Source: JAVBQU01 sp031548675
GTDB lineage: Bacteria > Bacteroidota > Bacteroidia > Bacteroidales > P3
Assembly (NCBI GenBank): GCA_031548675.1
Contig: JAVBQU010000219.1
Location: 1-13,258, forward strand
Length of the DNA stretch: 13,258 nt
Direction: 5' to 3'
How positions within the stretch are numbered: the stretch's first letter is position 1; every line of letters begins with the position of its first letter. Under the pieces are notes generated by a model, which did no database searches, had not been told where the DNA came from, and worked only from the letters and a program-made list of their open reading frames with translations. Below are positions 1 to 4,654 of this stretch, in pieces. A program made the position numbers and the translations under genes.

Positions 1-39
1 TTTCCCAGATCCGATATTTCCGGCAAGAGCGATGTGCAT
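1..39 (-). CDS. Deoxynucleoside kinase, N-terminal fragment (cut by window edge)
   Basis: Only the first 13 codons are inside the window, reading MHIALAGNIGSGK. This is the start of a P-loop (Walker A, GNIGSGK) and matches the opening of Bacteroidota deoxynucleoside kinases of the dNK/deoxyadenosine-deoxyguanosine kinase family, which phosphorylate deoxynucleosides for dNTP salvage in the cytosol. The start is the only ATG here and places the P-loop at residues 7-13, as usual in the family. A TAnnTTTG/TTTG promoter candidate lies about 70-100 bases upstream and the preceding gene ends in a hairpin, so it is probably transcribed on its own. Other P-loop kinases cannot be excluded from 13 residues, but GNIGSGK directly after a short hydrophobic strand is characteristic. 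Confidence 0.75.
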   Translation of the reverse strand, partial: MHIALAGNIGSGK

Positions 40-116
40 AATATTGTAAATTACGTATTAAAAAAGCAGTAAAATATAATATAAATGATTTTAATATATA
101 ACATTTACCACTTTTG

Positions 117-148
117 CAAATATACAACATAGGGGTTAAAGTGGCAAA
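117..148 (-). promoter_or_regulatory. Candidate Bacteroidota-type promoter for the deoxynucleoside kinase gene
   Basis: On the minus strand, TTTG (145-148) is followed after 20 bases by TATATTTG (117-124). This fits the Bacteroides -33 TTTG and -7 TAnnTTTG pattern with near-expected spacing. Transcription would start near 110, leaving a leader of about 70 bases before the ATG at 39. It lies downstream of the terminator hairpin of the previous gene. This is the best-matched promoter in the window, but the DNA is AT-rich and chance matches are possible. Confidence 0.45.
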
Positions 149-244
149 TAAAAGTATGCAAAATATTGCAAAACAATATAGTAATATTTACAAACCAAAT
201 TATATTCAGATTAAATACAGGGTAAATTTACAATGCCCAAAATT

Positions 245-278
245 ACAAAAGCACCCGACATACATGAGGTGCTTTTGT
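245..278 (-). terminator. Hairpin terminator after the M48 protease gene
   Basis: Perfect 11-bp inverted repeat: ACAAAAGCACC (245-255) pairs with GGTGCTTTTGT (268-278) around a 12-base loop. It begins 22 bases past the stop codon of the M48 protease gene. The A/T-rich arm ends supply a short U-rich tail, so it fits a rho-independent terminator and separates the protease gene from the kinase gene. Confidence 0.7.
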
Positions 279-300
279 AAGATTTTTCAAAATATATGTA

Positions 301-1269
301 TTAAAATTGTTCCAATACCTTAATGCGTTTTTGTATAGGAGGATGCGTTGCAAATAATCCGGCAAAAGCAGCCATAATTCCTGATTTTTCTCCGCTGGGA
401 TGTTCTATAAATAATTGAGCAACATCGTCGCGTTCAACTGCTTCAATTAAAGGATCGTCTGATATTTTCCGAAGTGCCGATGCCAAAGCCAATGGATTCT
501 TAGTCATTTCTGCCGAACCTGCATCTGCCAGATATTCACGCTTGCGAGAAATGCCGAAACGCAGCAGTATAGAAATAAGATACCCCAAAGCTGCAATAGC
601 CAAACCTATTAAAATAATGGCAGCACCGCCGTCTTTTTTATCGTTGCTTCGGCGGGGAGCAAATATAAGGGTACGAAGCAGCATTTGTGATAAAAATGCA
701 AATATTCCTACAAAAACAATGGAAACGATAAGCAGACGCACATCATGATTGCGGATATGTGTAAGCTCATGGGCTATTACGGCTTCCAATTCTTCGTCAT
801 TCAACTTATGAATAATGCCACGCGAAAGAGTTACCGTATAAGTTTTATTATTGATTCCGCTTGCAAAAGCATTCAGCGAATCATCTTCTATTACATTAAT
901 CTTAGGCATGCTCATGCCATTTGCCATGCATAAATTTTCGACCAAGTTATATACCCTTTTATTGTCTCGTCTTTCGAGTGGAAACGAAGCTGTAGCCGCT
1001 TGTATCATCAAGGAATGAGAAAAATAAGCAATAAGCATCCATAAAGCCACGCCTCCCAAAACCCAAGGCAGCGCATTTAAACACCATGCATTAATTGACG
1101 GCAGATAGTTTGTTACGCTGTCATCAGGGTTATTATAGGTTCCCAACAACATAAATAAAAAGAAAAACAGCCATGTTAAGCCTACAACTACACATGGAAA
1201 TAGGATTAAAAGGAATGTTGATTTAAAATTATTTTTTCTTATCTGTGTTTCAAGACCAATATATTCCAT
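301..1269 (-). CDS. htpX: M48-family (HtpX-like) membrane zinc metalloprotease
   Basis: A 322-residue integral inner-membrane endopeptidase of the M48/HtpX family, which degrades damaged or misfolded membrane proteins. The zinc-binding helix HELTH is at 167-171 (His167, Glu168 and His171), and the third ligand is Glu245 in the REYLADA segment. Hydrophobic stretches at about 18-44, 67-88, 178-200 and 217-240 give the usual pair of membrane segments before the catalytic helix and another pair between the helix and the third ligand. The C-terminal motif ATHPP (307-311) is also typical. Length is slightly above E. coli HtpX (293 residues). The ATG at 1269 gives MEYIGLETQI, the usual opening of Bacteroidota members. 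lemA lies 155 bases upstream in the same orientation, a recurrent pairing, but a hairpin sits between them. No TAnnTTTG match is present in the gap, so transcription may depend on read-through from lemA. Confidence 0.92.
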   Translation of the reverse strand: MEYIGLETQIRKNNFKSTFLLILFPCVVVGLTWLFFFLFMLLGTYNNPDDSVTNYLPSINAWCLNALPWVLGGVALWMLIAYFSHSLMIQAATASFPLERRDNKRVYNLVENLCMANGMSMPKINVIEDDSLNAFASGINNKTYTVTLSRGIIHKLNDEELEAVIAHELTHIRNHDVRLLIVSIVFVGIFAFLSQMLLRTLIFAPRRSNDKKDGGAAIILIGLAIAALGYLISILLRFGISRKREYLADAGSAEMTKNPLALASALRKISDDPLIEAVERDDVAQLFIEHPSGEKSGIMAAFAGLFATHPPIQKRIKVLEQF

Positions 1270-1334
1270 TTTTAGATTATGTATTAATTTACTTGTATTA
1301 ATTACCTGTTTGTGCCATACCCCGAAAACATATA

Positions 1335-1369
1335 AAACCTCACAAGGTTACAGAGACCCTGTGAGGTTT
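1335..1369 (-). terminator. Hairpin between lemA and the M48 protease gene (terminator or attenuator)
   Basis: Ten-base perfect stem AAACCTCACA (1335-1344) with TGTGAGGTTT (1360-1369), with two further G-C pairs inside after one mismatch. On the minus strand it is followed by TTATATGTTTTC, a U-rich tail. It lies 55 bases past the lemA stop and 66 bases before the protease start. It could end lemA transcription or, if leaky, set a lower level for the protease. Confidence 0.6.
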
Positions 1370-1424
1370 ATATTTTTATATTATGTTTCGATTTTGATAT
1401 AGCACTTATTACCTGCTTGCTTTT

Positions 1425-1988
1425 TTAGAAGCTAACCTTGGGAGCTTGTTCTAAAGTTACACGTTCTTCGCCCAAATCAAACATTTTTTCGCGTTTGAAG
1501 CCGAAAAGTTTAGCTGCAATATTGGATGGAAAAACCTCTACCGCATTGTTCAACTCTTTGGTAGCACTGTTGAAGAAACGACGGACAGCTGATAATTTAT
1601 TTTCAATATCGGAAATTTCTTCTTGCAATTGCATAAAGTTAGTGCTGGCTTTTAAATCGGGATAGGCTTCTAATGATACTTTCAAACCATTTAAAGCTCC
1701 GCTAAGTAAATTTTCCGCATCAATTTTTTCGTCGATGCTGCGTGCCGACATAGCTTGTGCACGGGCAGCCGTTACTTTGGTTAAGGTTTCACTTTCATGT
1801 TTCATATATCCACGAACGGTTTCTACCAATTGCGGAATCAAATCGTGGCGTTGTTTTAATTGAACATCGATATTTGCAAAAGCATTTTCGCGATTATTGC
1901 GGTATTTCACTAAACGGTTGTATAGCGAAATAACATAAATTACTAATAATGCAGCTACTACAATAATTATAATGCCTGTTGTACTCAT
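1425..1988 (-). CDS. lemA: LemA family membrane-anchored protein
   Basis: A 187-residue LemA protein. One N-terminal membrane segment (about 4-22) is followed by a long helical domain without an obvious catalytic site. Family hallmarks are visible: the RLVKYRNN/ENAFANIDVQLKQRHDLIPQLV block at 25-55, the AYPDLKAS segment at 108-115, the QLQEEISDIENKL helix at 120-132, and RRFFN (136-140) followed by a hydrophobic VEVFPSNIAAKLFGF tail. The biochemical role of LemA is not established; in many bacteria it sits beside an HtpX-like protease or a TPM-domain gene, and it probably acts in envelope quality control. Here the M48 protease follows directly, which fits. Length is normal and the start at the ATG immediately before the membrane segment is unambiguous. 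Confidence 0.95.
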   Translation of the reverse strand: MSTTGIIIIVVAALLVIYVISLYNRLVKYRNNRENAFANIDVQLKQRHDLIPQLVETVRGYMKHESETLTKVTAARAQAMSARSIDEKIDAENLLSGALNGLKVSLEAYPDLKASTNFMQLQEEISDIENKLSAVRRFFNSATKELNNAVEVFPSNIAAKLFGFKREKMFDLGEERVTLEQAPKVSF

Positions 1989-2051
1989 AATTCTTTAATT
2001 TTTGGGATTGTTGTTTTGTAAATAAATTTTCTCTATGCATTAATGAACGTA

Positions 2052-2059
2052 CAAAGATA
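2052..2059 (-). promoter_or_regulatory. Candidate -7 box upstream of lemA
   Basis: The minus strand reads TATCTTTG here, a full match to the Bacteroidota TAnnTTTG element, 63 bases upstream of the lemA start. I do not see a clear TTTG at the expected -33 position, so support is partial. Confidence 0.3.
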
Positions 2060-2123
2060 CAAAATATTCTATCTATGTTTTTATCTTTAAAACTTATTAT
2101 GGAATCACTTTATAGTTTTGCAT

Positions 2124-2876
2124 TTATTGATTCATAAAGCCCGATTTTGCCAAAAACTCCAACAGGGATTTAGAAAAAGCCTCATTGTCTTTTTGGGTAT
2201 ACCGTTTTTGGGTAAAAATCTGGGCTAAAGTTTCCAATTGGTTTTCTTCCAATAATTTTTGGGTTAAGGGCAAGGCTTCTTTATCGGCATAAATCCGGTC
2301 GATACTTTCTTGGGTATAATCCTCATATTTTTCAAAATGTACAACGCCTTCAAACGGTAAACGGTCTGTCAATTCGGGCATTTCGTCGGGATAGCCAAGC
2401 GTAATGGTAGTTAAAGGCACCACTCCGGCAGGACAATTGAAAAATTGGGCAATGGGTTCGGCTAAATAAGTGGTTGTTCCCAAATAACAAATACCCAATC
2501 CTAAGCTCTCCGCTGCTATGGCAACATTTTGAGCTACCAATAAAGCATCGATAGCCGCAGTGGTAAACGATAAAAAATTATCATATCCGGGTTCTGCATC
2601 GCGGAACCCGCACCATTTATTAAAACGATTGAAATCGGCACAGAAAGTAAGCACTACCGGAGCTTCGATTACCATTTTTTGTCCAAAATGGAATTTTGCC
2701 AATTCCGCTTTTTTATCTGCATCTTGAGTTACAATAATACTGTAAACCTGCATATTTCCGGTTGTAGAGGCACGAAATCCGGCTTCTAATATTTGTTTAA
2801 GAACATCATCTGCAACCGCTTGGTTTTTATATTTGCGGATGGAACGATGTTGCATAATGGTTTGTAATGCGGTCAT
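2124..2876 (-). CDS. NfsA-like FMN-dependent nitroreductase
   Basis: A 250-residue cytosolic flavoenzyme of the nitroreductase superfamily, closest in size and layout to the NfsA/Frp group, which uses NAD(P)H to reduce nitro compounds, quinones or flavins. The N-terminal HRSIRKY (10-16) supplies the FMN-phosphate-binding Arg-Ser-Arg pattern. It is followed by ASTTGNMQ (36-43), the central helix AAIDALLVAQNVAIAAESLGLGICYLG (about 107-133), and GVVPLTTITLGYPDE (151-165). The C-terminal extension from about 170, with DRLPFEGVVHFEKY at 171-184, is as in NfsA rather than the shorter NfsB group. The true substrate cannot be read from sequence. It lies 83 bases downstream of the YhbP-like gene, and a perfect 22-bp palindrome occupies that gap, so it may have its own regulated promoter. 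No convincing terminator is visible after the stop. Confidence 0.88.
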   Translation of the reverse strand: MTALQTIMQHRSIRKYKNQAVADDVLKQILEAGFRASTTGNMQVYSIIVTQDADKKAELAKFHFGQKMVIEAPVVLTFCADFNRFNKWCGFRDAEPGYDNFLSFTTAAIDALLVAQNVAIAAESLGLGICYLGTTTYLAEPIAQFFNCPAGVVPLTTITLGYPDEMPELTDRLPFEGVVHFEKYEDYTQESIDRIYADKEALPLTQKLLEENQLETLAQIFTQKRYTQKDNEAFSKSLLEFLAKSGFMNQ

Positions 2877-2914
2877 AATTTAATTATTTCAGTTTATAAG
2901 ATTCAAAGGTTTAT

Positions 2915-2945
2915 AACGTTCATAACGTTTTAACGTTAAAACGTT
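2915..2945. promoter_or_regulatory. AACGTT repeat cluster containing a perfect 22-bp palindrome (putative operator)
   Basis: Four AACGTT hexamers start at 2915, 2924, 2932 and 2940. Positions 2924-2945 form one uninterrupted palindrome, identical to its reverse complement, built of the last three hexamers. There is no unpaired loop at the centre, which favours a dimeric DNA-binding protein over an RNA hairpin. It lies 48-69 bases upstream of the nitroreductase start and 15 bases after the stop of the YhbP-like gene. A weak -7-like AACCTTTG (2904-2911) sits just downstream on the minus strand, so a bound repressor could block it. This function is inferred. Confidence 0.5.
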
Positions 2946-2959
2946 TTCCTGCTCATAGT

Positions 2960-3382
2960 TTATCGTTTACTTGCTTCCCAAATCAATTTCTTTCCAAATC
3001 CCAGTCGGTTATCGGTCAATTTTATAAATTCGGGCTTTAATATCCAAAAATCGGTTTTCATCAAAGCAGCAAAAGGGAACTTCTGTAAATATGTATTTTT
3101 ATAAACTTTGTCCGTATCTGTTACTTTTTCTATCACTCCCGTTAATTGCAATCCCTGTATTTTGCCTACAATTTTGGCTTCTAAGGCAATTCCGGCAGCC
3201 ACTTTGGCATTTTGCTTTATCCAATCCACGTGCAGCGTATCCGCATCCGATGTAAAAACAAAACAATTCAAATCGGTATTATAAGCATAAAAGCAATGGG
3301 CAATATAAGGCTGGTTATCTTTGCAAACCGCCAGATTAAGCACATGATGCTGATGTATGAATTTGTGTATTCTTTTATCCAT
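2960..3382 (-). CDS. YhbP/UPF0306-like flavin split-barrel protein
   Basis: A 140-residue protein of the pyridoxamine-5'-phosphate-oxidase-like FMN-binding split-barrel fold. The C-terminal block LTDNRLGFGKKLIW closely resembles the FTDNTLGFGKKMIW segment I recall from E. coli YhbP (UPF0306), and the opening Lys/His-Gln-His-His-Val segment and overall length also fit. The activity of this family is unknown. I chose the ATG at 3382 (MDKRIHKF): it starts 10 bases after the stop of the upstream META lipoprotein gene. A longer frame from 3415 would overlap that gene by 23 bases and add 11 residues without family resemblance. The tight spacing suggests co-transcription with the lipoprotein gene. 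It precedes another flavin protein, the nitroreductase, so a shared redox-stress role is possible but unproven. Confidence 0.8.
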   Translation of the reverse strand: MDKRIHKFIHQHHVLNLAVCKDNQPYIAHCFYAYNTDLNCFVFTSDADTLHVDWIKQNAKVAAGIALEAKIVGKIQGLQLTGVIEKVTDTDKVYKNTYLQKFPFAALMKTDFWILKPEFIKLTDNRLGFGKKLIWEASKR

Positions 3383-3392
3383 GATAATATAA

Positions 3393-3824
3393 TTATTTGG
3401 CTTGTAAAATTGCAAGCACTTCTTTATCCTGCTTTAAAAACAATTGATTCCCCTTGATTTCGAAACTACTCGTTTTTGCTAACGCATCTAATAAAATGCT
3501 TTCATATTTATCTCCAATACAAGCTTTTTTGGTCATACCGATATCCGAAAATAAAAGTTTATTATTTGTCTGTTCGAAATTTCCGAAAAGACTGTTGCAT
3601 CCGCTGTTTCCGCGAAAACTTTTATCCGATTCCGAAAAAGTAAGATATAATTCCGGCCTCCCAGACTCAATTTCCACTTTCTTACCTTCCAAAGTTTCTA
3701 CCCTCCAATATGTTCCAAAGAAAGAAGTTTGAGTTTTGGATGAAGCTGATGTTTTTGAGGACTTACATCCTACACCCAAACTTAATATCATACTTGCGAA
3801 TAACAGGGCTAATAAATTTTTCAT
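3393..3824 (-). CDS. META-domain (HslJ-like) lipoprotein
   Basis: A 143-residue exported lipoprotein. The signal peptide ends at Cys20 (GVGC; Gly rather than Leu at -3 makes the lipobox somewhat atypical), followed by a Ser/Lys/Thr-rich linker to about residue 34. The rest is one META domain: GTYWRVETLEGK (37-48), the GCN turn at 75-77 in RGNSGCNSLFGNF, and MTKKAC (97-102). These correspond to the W-x-L, GCNxxxG and T-x-x-x-C signatures of the HslJ/META family. Members are periplasmic or outer-membrane proteins linked with stress, such as heat shock and novobiocin resistance in E. coli HslJ, but their mechanism is unknown. The paired cysteines 76 and 102 could form a disulfide. It is the first gene of a likely operon with the YhbP-like gene 10 bases downstream. 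Confidence 0.88.
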   Translation of the reverse strand: MKNLLALLFASMILSLGVGCKSSKTSASSKTQTSFFGTYWRVETLEGKKVEIESGRPELYLTFSESDKSFRGNSGCNSLFGNFEQTNNKLLFSDIGMTKKACIGDKYESILLDALAKTSSFEIKGNQLFLKQDKEVLAILQAK

Positions 3825-3894
3825 TTGTTTATTTTTAATATAAATCGTTGAATAGTTTGCTAAACCTAATGTTTATGGCAACAATTCACTTCTA

Positions 3895-3902
3895 CAAATG
3901 TA
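3895..3902 (-). promoter_or_regulatory. Candidate -7 box upstream of the META lipoprotein gene
   Basis: The minus strand reads TACATTTG, matching TAnnTTTG, 71 bases before the lipoprotein ATG and just past the hairpin at 3921-3954. A TTTG at 3915-3918 is present, but its 12-base spacing is shorter than the usual ~19-20, so the match is incomplete. Confidence 0.3.
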
Positions 3903-3920
3903 CAACATATTTATCAAATA

Positions 3921-3954
3921 GAAACGAGCAGGTTATTTCTACCCTGCTCGTTTC
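3921..3954 (-). terminator. Second hairpin downstream of the small secreted protein gene
   Basis: Perfect 12-bp stem GAAACGAGCAGG (3921-3932) with CCTGCTCGTTTC (3943-3954) around a 10-base loop. It lies 40 bases beyond the stronger hairpin at 3995-4033. The U-tail on the minus strand is modest, so it may be a backup terminator, an RNA-stabilising structure or a protein site ahead of the lipoprotein promoter. Confidence 0.55.
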
Positions 3955-3994
3955 TTCAAACTTTGTTGCAGCCCCAAAAATAATTTGATACAAA

Positions 3995-4033
3995 TAAAAC
4001 AGGCTGTAAGAAAAATTCTTACAGCCTGTTTTA
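3995..4033 (-). terminator. Strong rho-independent terminator of the small secreted protein gene
   Basis: An 18-bp perfect stem (3995-4012 with 4016-4033) closed by a three-base AAA loop. The core AACAGGCTGTAAG pairs with CTTACAGCCTGTT. It begins 26 bases past the stop codon at 4060. On the minus strand the second arm ends in TTTTA, followed by TTTGTATC. It is the strongest hairpin seen in the window. Confidence 0.85.
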
Positions 4034-4059
4034 CACACTTTACAGAACAAAGAGAGAGT

Positions 4060-4431
4060 TTATGCTTTTCCGGTTTCTTCTTTACCCTCTTTGTTGAAAA
4101 TCACAATTTTCTCTTTTTTATCGGCATTTGAAACAAAAACAACTTTGGTTAATTGCTTTGCCGAATTGTAATATACATTCTTAACCATGTGGGTGGGTGT
4201 ATATTTTTTAATTGCAGTCTGTACATCTGCATTCAAGCTATCTAATTTTACTTCTTTGTACCCATCATCACTTGCTGCCAGCATTACTGATACAAAAGAA
4301 GTTGTGTCTTTTGTAACAGTATCCTGTACCGGAAGCGCTGATTTATCTGTACTTTTCACATTTAACGCTTGAACATTTGTAATAACACATGCCCCTACAA
4401 GAAAGGCAATTGATAAAATGATCTTTTTCAT
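4060..4431 (-). CDS. Small secreted protein, possibly PepSY-like
   Basis: A 123-residue protein with a clear Sec signal peptide: MKK start, hydrophobic core to about 19, and an AXA-type cleavage site (VQA) after residue 22. A Thr/Ser/Lys-rich linker runs to about 45. The remaining domain contains the pattern KEVKLDSLNADVQTAIKKY, then VKNVYYNSAKQLTKVVFVS, then KIVIFNKEGK. This helix-then-strands pattern resembles the PepSY-like/BLIP-like small exported proteins common in Bacteroidota, but I do not recognise a specific family and assign no function. It is a stand-alone gene: 223 bases separate it from the kinase gene upstream and a very strong terminator follows, so it could be expressed at high level. 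There is no lipobox, so it is probably free in the periplasm. Confidence 0.75.
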   Translation of the reverse strand: MKKIILSIAFLVGACVITNVQALNVKSTDKSALPVQDTVTKDTTSFVSVMLAASDDGYKEVKLDSLNADVQTAIKKYTPTHMVKNVYYNSAKQLTKVVFVSNADKKEKIVIFNKEGKEETGKA

Positions 4432-4573
4432 GGCTAATAAGATTTAATTGTTTGATGAAATTTTTATTGTTTCTTTGCTTTTAGATAAAACAATATGCAT
4501 GCCAAACAATACCAATATCAATTTATTTACTTATAATCAATATTTTAAATAAAAATCAGAAAAATCAACCTAT

Positions 4574-4618
4574 TGTGGAATTGTGGAATATTTCCACAAC
4601 AGAAGTGTGGAATTGTGG
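4574..4618. repeat. Short TGTGGAATTGTGG direct repeat with interspersed inverted copy
   Basis: The 13-mer TGTGGAATTGTGG occurs at 4574-4586 and again at 4606-4618, 32 bases apart. Between them, TTCCACAA (4592-4599) is the inverse of TTGTGGAA (4581-4588) and can form an 8-bp stem with a three-base loop. The cluster starts about 36 bases past the kinase stop. On the minus strand a U-rich stretch follows it (GATTTTTCTGATTTTTA), so it may act as a weak terminator for the kinase gene. Confidence 0.45.
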
Positions 4619-4654
4619 GGAATGCACAATCTATAAAGTACAAAAAAGCAACCA

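Noticed and set aside
114..323. Plus-strand open frame of 69 codons left of the protease gene
   Set aside because: It spans a terminator hairpin and the protease 3' end, has low-complexity AT-driven composition and no family resemblance. Other plus-strand frames in the window similarly lie opposite clear minus-strand genes.
1303..1317. sigma54-like TGGCAC upstream of the M48 protease gene (minus strand)
   Set aside because: The -24 half matches, but after five bases the -12 half reads GGTA instead of TTGC and lacks the essential GC pair.
3397..3414. sigma54-like TTGGCTTG...TTGCA on the plus strand
   Set aside because: GG to GC spacing is one base too long (11 instead of 10), it lies over the end of the META gene, and no plus-strand gene follows.
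3383..3415. Longer start (MQFYKPNNYII...) for the YhbP-like protein
   Set aside because: It would overlap the upstream lipoprotein gene and adds residues not expected for the family; the ATG at 3382 follows that gene's stop by 10 bases.
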